A DNA stretch of 64,000 nt from Burkholderia stagnalis. GTDB taxonomy: Bacteria; Pseudomonadota; Gammaproteobacteria; Burkholderiales; Burkholderiaceae. The notes beneath the pieces are model-generated. The model did not search any database and was not told the origin of the DNA. It worked only from the letters and a program-made list of their open reading frames with translations. The position numbers were made by a program, and so were the translations under genes. The stretch's first letter is position 1; every line of letters starts with the position of its first letter. Location of the stretch: positions 297,293 through 361,292 of the forward strand of contig NZ_CADESW010000005.1 of assembly GCF_902830275.1 (NCBI RefSeq), in the 5' to 3' direction. Positions 34,391 through 43,479 of this stretch are shown one piece after another.

Positions 34391-35311
34391 ATGAACGTCC
34401 CAAGGCTTGGAGTCGGGCTCCAGTTCAACCCGGCGCTGATTGGCTGGTTTCCTTTTTTCGATCAATCCCTGGATGCCCTCGAAATCCTGTTTGACGGCGT
34501 GATGGCGCCGCTCGACGGGCCGGGGTTGATGTTGCCGGGGATGGTGGACACGATGCGCGAGGTGTCCGCGCGCTTTCCGCTCGTCGGTCACTCCAATTAC
34601 GGCGGCGATTTCGGGTTCGACGCGCTGTCGAGCACGCCGGCGGTGCGGCGCCACGTGCCGCTCGCCCGGAAATTCAACGTCCCGTGGGTTTCGAACCATT
34701 GCTTCTACAGCGATGCGTCGTGGTGCGACGTGTGGAGCAGCCCGTTGCAGTTCTCGCGCGCCGAGGTCGTTCGGATTGCCAACCGGGCGCGCGCGCTGCA
34801 AGACCTGTACGGCGTCCCGCTCGCGCACGAGAACGCGGCCTATTACCGGGCGTGCCCCGGCAGCGACATGGAGGAGGGGGCGTTCCTCGCCCGCGTCGTC
34901 GAGTTGTCAGGCACCTATTTGCACCTCGACCTGCACAACCTCTATGCGAACGCGCAGAACCACGGCGCCAGCGGCTATTCGACCGCGCGTTTCCTCGACA
35001 CGATCCCGATGGACCGCGTCATCTGCATCCACATGGCCGGCGGCCGCTGGTTCGACAACCAGTACCACGACCTGCACGACACCCAGGTGGTCGAGCCGGT
35101 GTGGGACTTGCTCGACGACGTGCTGTCGCGCGCGCGCCCCGGCGCGGTGATCCTCGAATACGAAGCCGAGGCGCTGCGCAGCCGCGAAGAGACGCTCGAC
35201 GTCGCGCGCTCCATCGACGTCGTTCTTGCCGACCTGGAGCGCGCACGCGCCGCGTGGGACCGCGCCTATGGCCCCGCCAGCCGCCGAACCACACAACAGG
35301 AGGCAGCGTGA
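34391..35311 (+). CDS. DUF692 / MNIO multinuclear non-heme iron enzyme
   Basis: 306 residues from the ATG at 34391, GGAGG 8 nt upstream. A TIM-barrel-type protein of the family containing MbnB (methanobactin), TglH (3-thiaglutamate) and the bufferin enzymes, which oxidatively rework cysteine in ribosomal peptides using two or three irons. Likely metal residues: His67 (VGHSNYGG), His103 (VSNHCFY), Glu147 (LAHENAAYY), Asp180 and His182 (LDLHNLYANAQNHG), His214 (CIHMAGGRW) and Glu256 (ILEYEAE). The sequence LDLHNLY has His where many members have Asn. Its stop overlaps the GTG start of the next gene. It presumably acts on the Cys repeats just upstream. Confidence 0.88.
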   Translation: MNVPRLGVGLQFNPALIGWFPFFDQSLDALEILFDGVMAPLDGPGLMLPGMVDTMREVSARFPLVGHSNYGGDFGFDALSSTPAVRRHVPLARKFNVPWVSNHCFYSDASWCDVWSSPLQFSRAEVVRIANRARALQDLYGVPLAHENAAYYRACPGSDMEEGAFLARVVELSGTYLHLDLHNLYANAQNHGASGYSTARFLDTIPMDRVICIHMAGGRWFDNQYHDLHDTQVVEPVWDLLDDVLSRARPGAVILEYEAEALRSREETLDVARSIDVVLADLERARAAWDRAYGPASRRTTQQEAA

Positions 35312-36018
35312 AAGTTGGCCACGATATCGACGTTGCGCCGGCGAACTGGACCTTCACCGGCAACGTCGCCGACACGTTCGTCGACCACGTTCGCCGGTCG
35401 GTGCCTTACTACGATGCGGGGCACGACCTGGTGTGCCAGCTCAGCGACTTCTTCTGCCACGGCGACAGCACCTGCTACGAAATCGGCGTGTCCACCGGCC
35501 AGTTGCTGCGGAAGCTGGCGGAGCATCATGCGTCGAAGCCGGGCATCACGTGGGTCGGCATCGATCCGGTCGAGTCGATGATCGCCAAGGCGCGGCAGCA
35601 TTGCATCGAGGTGCCCAACATCGAACTCGAAGTCGGCGACGCGCGCTTGTATGGCTTCGAGAAGTCGGATCTGATCGTCTCCTTCTACTGCATTCAGTTC
35701 ATCCCGCCGAAAGACCGGCAGGACGTATTCAACCGCATCTACGAGCACCTGAACTGGGGCGGCGCCTTCATCCTGTTCGAGAAGGTTCGCGCGCCGGATG
35801 CGCGCTTCCAGGACATGGTCGTGTCGCTCTACAACGACTACAAGCGGCGCGAAGGGTTCACGGCCGATGAGATCCTGAACAAGACGGCGAGCCTCAAGAG
35901 CGTGCTGGAGCCGTTTTCCACGGAAGGCAACCTCGGGCTGCTCAAGCGCGCGGGGTTCGTCGATATCACGACCGTCATGAAGTATCTGTGTTTCGAGGGG
36001 TTCCTGGCCATCAAGTAG
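35308..36018 (+). CDS. CmoA-like SAM-dependent enzyme
   Basis: 236 residues from GTG at 35308 (AGGAGG at 35298-35303; the ATG-less start overlaps the previous stop). Overall resemblance to CmoA, the enzyme that makes carboxy-S-adenosylmethionine, is clear from the shared words: NWTFTGNVADTFVDHVRRSV, CIQFIPPKDRQDVFNRIY, LNWGGAFILFEK, YNDYKRREGFTADEI. SAM motif I is YEIGVSTGQLLRKL. From memory, the Arg of E. coli CmoA that binds the carboxylate (Arg199) aligns with Thr here (NKTASL), which would argue for plain methyl transfer. A CmoA-type enzyme in a peptide-modifying operon is unusual. Confidence 0.8.
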   Translation: MKVGHDIDVAPANWTFTGNVADTFVDHVRRSVPYYDAGHDLVCQLSDFFCHGDSTCYEIGVSTGQLLRKLAEHHASKPGITWVGIDPVESMIAKARQHCIEVPNIELEVGDARLYGFEKSDLIVSFYCIQFIPPKDRQDVFNRIYEHLNWGGAFILFEKVRAPDARFQDMVVSLYNDYKRREGFTADEILNKTASLKSVLEPFSTEGNLGLLKRAGFVDITTVMKYLCFEGFLAIK

Positions 36019-36082
36019 GCCGCTGCGAGCAAGCGATCTCCGTCGCCGCGCGCGACCGGACTCTTCGAACACGGGAGGGGTG

Positions 36083-38686
36083 ATGGATGCCAGGCTGGTA
36101 TGGGATACGTGGCGGCGGATTCTCAGCGACGATGAACTTGTCGAGATGGTCACGCGGGCGGGGCACGCCGACGCAGCCGCGCTCGCGAGCCTCGGCGCCG
36201 CCGAGCGCGCCGTGGTGGCCGACTATGCCCGCACCCCGCAGGCGACGCAGACCAATATCGGCATGTATCGCCGCAGCCTGGTGCGCATCGTCCGCGTCGC
36301 GCTCGGCCGCGTGCCGCTGAGTCAGCATCTGCTGTTCATGAGCGGGCTCGACGTCGATGCGGTGGCCGCGGAGTTCGCCCGCGTCAACGGCTATGCCGAC
36401 GACGGCCCGAACTTCTGGCGGCTTGCCGGCGCCTTCGTCGCCTATCTCGCGACGCGTCCCGAATTCGCGGCGCCGGCGCACCAGGACGCGCTGGCGGTCG
36501 ATCAGGCGCTGGTCGAGCTCGCCCGCCGTCTCGGCGAGGTCACGGTCGATGCGTGGCCCAACGCGGTTGCGGCCGGAATCGGCGGCGCTGCCGGTTCGGA
36601 TCGCGCATTCGTGCGCTTCGCCGCGTCGCGCGCCGCCGTCGTGGCCCGGTCGCGCCACGACCTCACGCCGTGGATCGAAAACCCGTACGGCTTCGATCCC
36701 GCCGCCGCGCTGGACGCGTCGCCGCGGCATTGGCTCGTCTATTTCCCTGACGCCGACAGCGCGCCCGCCTATGCGGAGTTGTCCGAGCGATCGGCCCGCG
36801 TCTTCGAGCTGCTGGCAACGCCGCATTCGGCTGCGGACGTGGCGCGGGCGCTTGGCAGCCTGTCCGAAGCGGAAGCGCTCGAGGTGATCGACCGGCTCGC
36901 CGCACTCGGTGTCGTCGTCAGCGAGAAAGGCGGCGGGCGCGCCGTGGCGAACCCGTTTCAGAACGATGCGCTGGGCAGCGATGCGTTCGTCATGCTCGAT
37001 CCGGCGGTCGAGATGCTGGACGTCGAAATCGCCGAACACCGGTTTCTGTGCCACGGTTACTTCGAAGTCGGGATGGCCGTGCCGCCCGGCGAGGGGCTGT
37101 CCGACTTCGTCGCCGAGCTTGCGGGCAAGCCCGTCAACGTGGGCGCGCTGCGCAAACGCTTCGACGATCAGCACCTGATCGACACGATGCTCGCCGCGCT
37201 GCGGCAGCATGGCTTTCTGCACGTGACGTCGGCGCGCGTGCCGTCGGCGGACGAACTGGCGCAATTGCGCCTTTTGGCCGCGGAGAGCCGCCGAACGAGG
37301 CTGTGCCACACCATCGACGTGCATCTCGACACTGCATCGGCCGACGCCATTCGGGCCCGTGTCGAGGCGGAATCGACCGCACCGCAACTGCATCTGCGCT
37401 GCGCGCGAATCGGCGATCACGCATCGACCCTCGCCGAGCTTGCGCGCTTGCGCCAGGCGGGCCTTTTACGCCTGCATCACACGGTGGTGCAGGCCGTCGA
37501 TCCGGGTTGCGATGCCGACGTCGTCCAGTCGCTGCGCCGCCTCGATGCCGGCGTGATCGTCGACGATGTGCCGTGGCCGGCAGCGCGGCCCATCGCCGGC
37601 CTCGACGCGTTGACGCGGGCAGGCGTGCCCGTGCATGCGCGGATGGCGCCCGACCGCTCGTTCCTCGATGCCGCGACGCGCGCGCGCGCCGTGGCCTGGG
37701 CCGAAGGGGCAGGGCTCTGCGGCTTGTGCGTCGAGCTCGATGCCGACGCGCTCTGGCCCGCGGGAAAGGCGAGCGAGACCGATTTCGTCGGCGTCTTCGA
37801 AGCCGTGCATGCGCTGGACGAGACCTTCGGCGACGTCAGCATCGCCAACCTGACGAGTGACGAGGTCGTGCTCGGTAACGCTTCGTTGCCGCGTCCCGAG
37901 GGGCTGTCGGACATTGCCGCGCGCTTCCGCCTTGCCTATCTGCGCTGGCGTCTGCCGCTGCTGAAGTCCTTCGAAGGCGACAACACGTTCAGCCAGACGC
38001 CGGAGGCCGAGGAAAAGCTCGTTCGCCTTCGCGAAGACCTGCTGCCCAATCATCCCGAGCTGCTCGATCTGGGGCCGGGCAGCGTCGTCGTCGACGTGTG
38101 CGGCGGAAACGGCCGGGTGGCGCGCCGTCTGTCGCCCCTGGTCGGTCCCGACGGCCTCGTCGTCTCGATCGAGATGCTGCGCTGCGTGACCGATCGTGCG
38201 CGCCGCTTTGCGTGCGAGCAAGGCTACGTGAACGTGCAGTTTCGCTCCGGGCTGGCGCAGCGCATTTCGTTGCGCGACGGCTCGGCCGATGCGGCCGTCA
38301 ACGAATGGACCGGCGCGATCTGGCAACTGGGGCTCGGCCCGGCGATGGTGGCCGAGATGACGCGCGTCGTCCGCGTCGGCGGTCGAATCGCCGTCACGCA
38401 CCGCCTCGTGCGGCTCCCGCTTCATCGGCTCGGGCAGCCGTGGGTTCAGTTCGACGACATCTACGCGTTGATGCGCGCGGCCTTCGATCGCCCGGACCTG
38501 ACGATCGTCGTCGAGCGCGTGTGGGGACAAACCGTGTCGACGCTGGCCGGCGAACGCGCAAGCGCGTGGCGCAAGCACTATGTGCCGCGACTCGTGAATC
38601 CGTTCGACGTGACCTACACCGAGGACAGGGATCCGGGGCCGCACGCCGACGTGTGCCTCACGATCATCGCGGAGCGCATTCGATGA
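36083..38686 (+). CDS. Multidomain RiPP maturation protein with C-terminal methyltransferase
   Basis: 867 residues from the ATG at 36083 (purine-rich GGGAGGGG just upstream). Residues about 50-130 (GMYRRSLVRIVRVALGRVPL, then FWRLAGAFVAYLA) resemble the DUF2063/MbnC-type partner proteins that work with DUF692 enzymes. Residues about 215-280 (YAELSERSARVFELLA, then EALEVIDRLAALGVVV) look like a PqqD-type winged-helix peptide-binding domain, with a second such segment about 310-382. Residues about 400-560 look like a TIM-barrel half without a CxxxCxxC motif. Residues about 640-867 are a class I methyltransferase (VVVDVCGGNGRVARRL). Stop overlaps the radical SAM start. Domain names other than the methyltransferase are inference. 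Confidence 0.7.
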   Translation: MDARLVWDTWRRILSDDELVEMVTRAGHADAAALASLGAAERAVVADYARTPQATQTNIGMYRRSLVRIVRVALGRVPLSQHLLFMSGLDVDAVAAEFARVNGYADDGPNFWRLAGAFVAYLATRPEFAAPAHQDALAVDQALVELARRLGEVTVDAWPNAVAAGIGGAAGSDRAFVRFAASRAAVVARSRHDLTPWIENPYGFDPAAALDASPRHWLVYFPDADSAPAYAELSERSARVFELLATPHSAADVARALGSLSEAEALEVIDRLAALGVVVSEKGGGRAVANPFQNDALGSDAFVMLDPAVEMLDVEIAEHRFLCHGYFEVGMAVPPGEGLSDFVAELAGKPVNVGALRKRFDDQHLIDTMLAALRQHGFLHVTSARVPSADELAQLRLLAAESRRTRLCHTIDVHLDTASADAIRARVEAESTAPQLHLRCARIGDHASTLAELARLRQAGLLRLHHTVVQAVDPGCDADVVQSLRRLDAGVIVDDVPWPAARPIAGLDALTRAGVPVHARMAPDRSFLDAATRARAVAWAEGAGLCGLCVELDADALWPAGKASETDFVGVFEAVHALDETFGDVSIANLTSDEVVLGNASLPRPEGLSDIAARFRLAYLRWRLPLLKSFEGDNTFSQTPEAEEKLVRLREDLLPNHPELLDLGPGSVVVDVCGGNGRVARRLSPLVGPDGLVVSIEMLRCVTDRARRFACEQGYVNVQFRSGLAQRISLRDGSADAAVNEWTGAIWQLGLGPAMVAEMTRVVRVGGRIAVTHRLVRLPLHRLGQPWVQFDDIYALMRAAFDRPDLTIVVERVWGQTVSTLAGERASAWRKHYVPRLVNPFDVTYTEDRDPGPHADVCLTIIAERIR

Positions 38687-40251
38687 GGACCGATGCACCG
38701 GCCCAACGCGTGGGGATGCGCTCGCAGGCCGCCGCCTTCGACGACGCGCGCGCCGCGCTGGCGCGGCTCGGCATCCCCGACATGCTGCCGGCGCTGCACG
38801 CCGCGGGGTTGAGCATCCGGCGCAGTGTGCTGGGCGGCACCCATTCGGTGGCCGTCTATCCGCCGATCGACTCGTTGATGCCGGTCGAATCGAGCACGGT
38901 GCTGAATGCGATTTGCTTCGGCGGCGATACCAGTCTTTACGTGCATATCCCGTTTTGCGAGACGCGCTGCACCTTCTGCCATTACACGGTGCAGCACTAT
39001 GCGGGCAAGGGCAGGGCATCGCAGACCGGCGAGAACGACGTGGCGCGCTATCTCGACGCGCTCCGGCGTGAACTGGCGCTCTGGAGTGCCAGGCTCGCGC
39101 GATCGGGCACGGCGCTGTCGTCGATCTACATTGGCGGCGGCACGCCGCTGGTGCTCGACGAGGAGGCGCTGCGCGACCTCATTCGCGTGATCGGCGACAA
39201 CTACGACATCTTGCCCGGCGCCGAGGTATGCATCGAGGGCAGCCCGCTCACCATCACGGCCCCCGGCGGCGCGGACAAGCTGCGTTTCCTGAAGGCGCAG
39301 GGTTTCACGCGCCTGAGCTTCGGCGTGCAGTCGTTCGACGACGCCGTGCTGAAATACGCGGGGCGCGGCTACAAGCGCGACGTGCCGATTCGCGCCGCGC
39401 AGATCGCGAGCGAGATCTTCGACAACTGGAATCTCGATCTCATCCAGGGGCTCTACAAGGGTTCGCCGGCGGAGGCCTGGCAGAACCTCCAGACGATCGC
39501 GGAACTGCGGCCGGCGCATCTGACCTGGTATCACGGCCGCTTCGCCGACCGGCCGCAGGGCGACTGGTATCGGTCGGAAGACCGGCATGGCGAATTCGAG
39601 GACGAGCACGAGACGCTGTTCGGGCGCATGCTGATCTGGCAGGGCATGGAGGCGCTCGGCTATCACTCGTGCGACGGCAACCGCTTCGTGCGCGCGCAGC
39701 ACTATACCGATCCGTTCAAGAAGGTCCGCACGTCGGTGTCGCGCGATCTGCTCGGCGTCGGGGCGGCATCGTATTCGCACGTCGGTGCGGGCCCGGCGGG
39801 GTACGGCTGCCGAGGCTACGAGTTCCGCAACGACACGCAGATTCGCGCGTATGCCGACCGCGCGCTGGCCGGCGAGATTCCGATCGCCACCGGCCGCGCG
39901 ATCGACGACGAGGAGTTGCTGGCGATGTCCTACGCCACCGGGTTGCGCAGCGGCCGCGTCGAGGATGCCGTGCTGCACGCGATCGCCGCCGGCAAACCGC
40001 AGCTCTGCGCGCATTATCGGGAGCTGGCCGGCAGGCTGGTCGGGCTCGGCGTGCTCGAGCCTTATGCGGACAGCGAAGGCAATGCGGGATTGCGGCTGAC
40101 CCGGCTCGGCCGGCTGTTCGAGGACGAGACGCTTGCGCTGTTCTTCAGCCCCGCCGTCAAGCGTACCCTGACGGCTCGCCCCAGGCCGATGGCTGCGCCC
40201 GTGCGGATCGTGGCGAAGCCCGCCGCGGCGTTGCCGACGGCGCGTGCCTGA
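38683..40251 (+). CDS. HemN-like radical SAM enzyme
   Basis: 522 residues from the ATG at 38683, overlapping the previous stop. The cluster motif is Cys92-x3-Cys96-x2-Cys99 in LYVHIPFCETRCTFCHY, the HemN wording. It is followed by IYIGGGTPLVLD, VCIEGSPLTIT (GGxxPE-like region), LSFGVQSFDDAVL and a C-terminal HemN-type wHTH (EELLAMSYATGLRSG; LGVLEPY). HemN-like enzymes outside heme synthesis include class C methylases and cyclopropanases that use two SAM molecules. In this operon it probably modifies the Cys-repeat peptide. An N-terminal 70-residue extension is not explained. Confidence 0.88.
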   Translation: MRTDAPAQRVGMRSQAAAFDDARAALARLGIPDMLPALHAAGLSIRRSVLGGTHSVAVYPPIDSLMPVESSTVLNAICFGGDTSLYVHIPFCETRCTFCHYTVQHYAGKGRASQTGENDVARYLDALRRELALWSARLARSGTALSSIYIGGGTPLVLDEEALRDLIRVIGDNYDILPGAEVCIEGSPLTITAPGGADKLRFLKAQGFTRLSFGVQSFDDAVLKYAGRGYKRDVPIRAAQIASEIFDNWNLDLIQGLYKGSPAEAWQNLQTIAELRPAHLTWYHGRFADRPQGDWYRSEDRHGEFEDEHETLFGRMLIWQGMEALGYHSCDGNRFVRAQHYTDPFKKVRTSVSRDLLGVGAASYSHVGAGPAGYGCRGYEFRNDTQIRAYADRALAGEIPIATGRAIDDEELLAMSYATGLRSGRVEDAVLHAIAAGKPQLCAHYRELAGRLVGLGVLEPYADSEGNAGLRLTRLGRLFEDETLALFFSPAVKRTLTARPRPMAAPVRIVAKPAAALPTARA

Positions 40252-40277
40252 TCGGCAGGCGGCACCGAAGGTGCGCG

Positions 40278-40607
40278 TCAATCGACGATGAACAGCCTGG
40301 CGCCGACGTCGGTGGACGAACGGTGCGGTTCCGCGTCGTCCGCGACCTGGTAGCTCATGCCCGGCAACAGCGTGAACGCGCGGCCATCCTTGAGCTCGGT
40401 GTGCAACTCGCCCTCGAGACACAAGAGGATGTGCCCTTTCGAACACCAATGGTCGGCCAGGTAGCCCGGCGTGTACTCGACCATGCGGACGCGAATCGTC
40501 CCGAAGGTCTGCGTGCGCCAGTAGGCAGCGCCGCGTTCGCCCGGATATTCGACCCGATCGACCTGCGACCAATCGGTGGTGCCGAAGGGAATGTCTGACA
40601 TTTTCAT
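40278..40607 (-). CDS. DHCW-motif cupin protein
   Basis: 109 residues from the ATG at 40607. Single cupin barrel with the family opening IPFGTTDWSQV, the motif LADHWCSKGHILLCLEGEL, and the second half GMSYQVADDAEPHRSST. His and Cys of DHWC and His of GHI could bind a metal. It is convergent with the radical SAM gene, 26 nt away. It is a widespread small protein of unknown function and probably not part of the peptide pathway. Confidence 0.88.
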   Translation of the reverse strand: MKMSDIPFGTTDWSQVDRVEYPGERGAAYWRTQTFGTIRVRMVEYTPGYLADHWCSKGHILLCLEGELHTELKDGRAFTLLPGMSYQVADDAEPHRSSTDVGARLFIVD

Positions 40608-40868
40608 GGTGAAGACTCCATTGGATCGCTTCCTGCCGGTGTGGGACGACATGCTTCCGGGAGGCGCGCGCATAAGAAGGAGGCGCGCCGTGTGACCCGT
40701 CACGGGCAGGATACAGCCATCGCCGGGTCGCGTGCCGCCCGGATTTCGAACGGCATTTCCCGGCTATTTTATGGAGTCCGGCCGATTGATCGAATTGTTG
40801 AAAAAATGATCGTCAATGTGCGATTCGTCAAATCAATTCGGATTTATAAATTTTGAGCCGTCGTTAAA

Positions 40869-40896
40869 TTGACATTTCAATATTCCATGTTATATC
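40869..40896 (+). promoter_or_regulatory. Sigma70 promoter of the collagenase gene
   Basis: TTGACA (40869-40874), 16-nt spacer, TATATC (40891-40896), about 35 nt before the ATG at 40931, in an AT-rich divergent interval (40608-40930). The -35 is perfect. Confidence 0.65.
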
Positions 40897-40930
40897 GTTT
40901 GCGCTCAAAAAATAATTGAGGGCAACTAAC

Positions 40931-42865
40931 ATGTCAATCAACGAGGTGGCTCGAACAACCCGTCGCTGGTCGGTCGCGGTGGCGCTGTCGGTATTCGCGG
41001 GGCTGATCGGCACGGCATCGGCCAATACGCAGGCGACGCCGCAAAAGCAGGCGCGCATGCCGCGCGTGCCGCAGAACCTGCCGGTTTCGCCCGAGCAGGC
41101 CGAGTACAACCTGCCGCTCAGCGAGCAGGATCGCGCGGCGCTGACCCGGCCCTCGCAGCTCAAGCAGCCGGCCAAGCGCAGCAAACGCAGCGCCTCGGGC
41201 GCGGATTGCCGCGACATGTCGGCGATGACCCAGTATCACGGCGCGGCGCTGGCCGATTACATCGCGAATCTTCCCGATTACGAATGCCATTACGGCCTGT
41301 TCTCGGTCGACAAGACGCTGGCCGCGCAGATCTTCAATGCCGAAAACGTGCACGCTGTCGCGAGTCGTTTCGTGCAGGAAATCTATCGTTACGATGCGAG
41401 CAATTTGATTCTGGTCAATTTGCTGATTTATCTGCGTTCCGCGTATTACCAATATGATGTATCGGGCATTGCCGATCCGATCCCGAACCTCGCGGTGTCG
41501 CTGCGTCCGTATATCAAGCAAAGCCTCGAGGGCGAGGCGCTCTATCGTGACAATTCGCGTGCGCCGAGCACCGCGAGCGAGCTGATGAAGCTCATCACGA
41601 ACATGAAGGACGAGGCGTACTATCTGCCGACGCTGAAGAACCGCGTCGCGTCGTACACCGTGAGCGCGACGAACCCGCAGGCGGCGGCGCCGCTGCTGCA
41701 GCGCAGTGCAGCGGGCGGCTTCACCGGCTTGCTCACGGTGTTCTTCTACGCGCATCAGCGCAGCGGCGCGCAGCCGATGCTCGACAGCGACGCGACGCTG
41801 CCGGAGACGCTCAACCGCTTCGTCACCGCGAACCGCGCGAGCCTGTCGAACACGAGCGCCGCGTATCAGCTTGCCGACGCGGCGCGCGAAACGTTTCGCT
41901 TCATCCGCTATCCGAAGCAGAAGCCGCGGGTGAAGAAGATGATCCAGGACATGCTCGCATCGACGAGCATGACGGGCGCGGACAGCGATCTCTGGCTCGC
42001 GGCGGCGGAAGCGGTCGACTACGGCGACCCCGGCAACTGCGCGGACTATGGCACGTGCGACTACAAGAAGCGGCTGACCGATGCGGTGCTCACCCATCGC
42101 TACACGTGCAGCGCGAGCGTGCGCATTCTCGCGCAGGACATGACGATGCCGCAGCTGCAATCGGTCTGCACGGCGGTCGCGCAGCAGGACGATTACTTCC
42201 ACCGGATGATGAAGACCGCGCGCAAGCCGGTCGCGGGCGATCGCAACGACACGATCGAGCTCGTCATCTTCGACGACTACGCGAACTATCGGAAGTATGC
42301 GTCGGTGATCTACGGCATCAGCACCGACAACGGCGGCATGTATCTCGAGGGCGACCCGTCCGCGCCCGGCAACCAGGCGCGCTTCATCGCGCACGAGGCA
42401 TCGTGGCTGCGGCCCGAGTTCAAGGTGTGGAACCTCGAGCACGAGTTCACGCACTACCTCGACGGCCGCTACGACATGGCAGGCGACTTCACGGTGAGCA
42501 CCGCGAAGCCGACTGTCTGGTGGATCGAAGGCGTCGCCGAATATCTGTCGAGAAAGAACGACAACCAGGAGTCGATCGACGCGGCGCGCACGGGCACGTA
42601 CCGGTTCTCGGATACGCTCGGCACGCGCTATTCGTCGAGCGACTATGTCGCGCGCGCCTACCGGTGGGGCTACATGGCGACGCGCTTCATGTTCGAGCGC
42701 CATCGCGCGGACGTCGACACGATCGTGTCGCGCTTCCGTGCGGGCGATTACGACGGCTACGCGAACTATGTCGCGTACATCGGCAATCGCTACGACAGCG
42801 AGTTCGCCGACTGGGCGCGCAACGCGACGACGGCGGGCGAGCCGCCGATGCCGGCGAAGCGCTGA
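40931..42865 (+). CDS. Secreted M9-type collagenase
   Basis: 644 residues from the ATG at 40931 (GAGGG 8 nt upstream). Signal peptide about 1-31 (WSVAVALSVFAGLIGTASA). The zinc site is His504-Glu505-x2-His508 (NLEHEFTHYLDGRY) with the third ligand Glu537 (GVAEYLSR), the gluzincin arrangement of microbial collagenases. The preceding collagenase activator-type helical domain and the EASWLRPEFKVW segment fit family M9. It lacks C-terminal PKD or collagen-binding domains, so it is a short single-catalytic-unit form. It would degrade collagen or gelatin outside the cell, and is a likely virulence or nutrient factor. It has its own promoter and terminator. Confidence 0.9.
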   Translation: MSINEVARTTRRWSVAVALSVFAGLIGTASANTQATPQKQARMPRVPQNLPVSPEQAEYNLPLSEQDRAALTRPSQLKQPAKRSKRSASGADCRDMSAMTQYHGAALADYIANLPDYECHYGLFSVDKTLAAQIFNAENVHAVASRFVQEIYRYDASNLILVNLLIYLRSAYYQYDVSGIADPIPNLAVSLRPYIKQSLEGEALYRDNSRAPSTASELMKLITNMKDEAYYLPTLKNRVASYTVSATNPQAAAPLLQRSAAGGFTGLLTVFFYAHQRSGAQPMLDSDATLPETLNRFVTANRASLSNTSAAYQLADAARETFRFIRYPKQKPRVKKMIQDMLASTSMTGADSDLWLAAAEAVDYGDPGNCADYGTCDYKKRLTDAVLTHRYTCSASVRILAQDMTMPQLQSVCTAVAQQDDYFHRMMKTARKPVAGDRNDTIELVIFDDYANYRKYASVIYGISTDNGGMYLEGDPSAPGNQARFIAHEASWLRPEFKVWNLEHEFTHYLDGRYDMAGDFTVSTAKPTVWWIEGVAEYLSRKNDNQESIDAARTGTYRFSDTLGTRYSSSDYVARAYRWGYMATRFMFERHRADVDTIVSRFRAGDYDGYANYVAYIGNRYDSEFADWARNATTAGEPPMPAKR

Positions 42866-42894
42866 ACGGCCGCGGTTAGTGAGTCAAGCGCCGG

Positions 42895-42928
42895 CGTGGC
42901 CGAGGGAGGCGATGCCCCCTCGGCCACG
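42895..42928. terminator. Convergent hairpin terminator
   Basis: A perfect 12-bp stem (42895-42906 with 42917-42928) with a 10-nt loop lies between the collagenase stop and the convergent small gene. It probably terminates both. Confidence 0.65.
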
Positions 42929-42950
42929 GTGGCATCTCGCTGATCGATGT

Positions 42951-43250
42951 TCAGCTGATCGAACCGATTACGACGAAGCTGAAATTCCGGTCGGTATATT
43001 TCCCGTTCGCGTCACCGGTTTGAATCGTGGCCCCGCCGCCGGAAAGCGCCGGGAAGATCACGTTGTCCAGCGTGTTTTGCCCGCCGCCGTATCCCCATTG
43101 CGAGCCGACGATCGCCGGATTGTTGACGAATGCGGAGTTGAACGACAGCTGATACGTGCCGGTGCTTTCGCGTCTCACGGTGAATCCGCCCGAGCCATCC
43201 ACCACCGTGCCGTTGCCTAGGACGCTGCCCCACAGGGTAACCTGAGCCAT
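42951..43250 (-). CDS. Small beta-rich protein, tail-fibre-tip-like
   Basis: 99 residues, start supported by AAGGAG. Glycine-rich beta pattern: FTVRRESTGTYQLSFNSAFV followed by NNPAIVGSQWGYGG and a terminal strand NFSFVVIGS. The GTYQLSFNSAF...NNPAIV wording resembles C-terminal beta-sandwich domains on phage tail fibres and some secreted adhesins. It has no signal peptide. It could be a lectin-like or toxin-associated protein; function unknown. Confidence 0.65.
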   Translation of the reverse strand: MAQVTLWGSVLGNGTVVDGSGGFTVRRESTGTYQLSFNSAFVNNPAIVGSQWGYGGGQNTLDNVIFPALSGGGATIQTGDANGKYTDRNFSFVVIGSIS

Positions 43251-43479
43251 GATCGCTTCTCCTTTGATGTTTTTTAAAACAATATCGAGAATTGAAAACG
43301 GGGTGTCGATCCTGTGTGTCCGTCATTTTCCGGATCGACTGTTGTATTGTAGGCGGTGGATTTTGAAAGTTAGGATTGGAGACAAATAACTTATTCGTCT
43401 TTTGATTTTCGACAAACGGGGTTCGTCATTTTTCGAGGGCGCTCGCGGCGCGTCGTCGTCCGGAACGCTCGTTCTCTGC

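Noticed and set aside
34110..34403. Minus-strand ORF opposite the Cys-repeat peptide
   Set aside because: Arg/Ser/Pro-rich shadow. The plus frame has a good ribosome binding site, coupling to the operon and an ordered Cys register.
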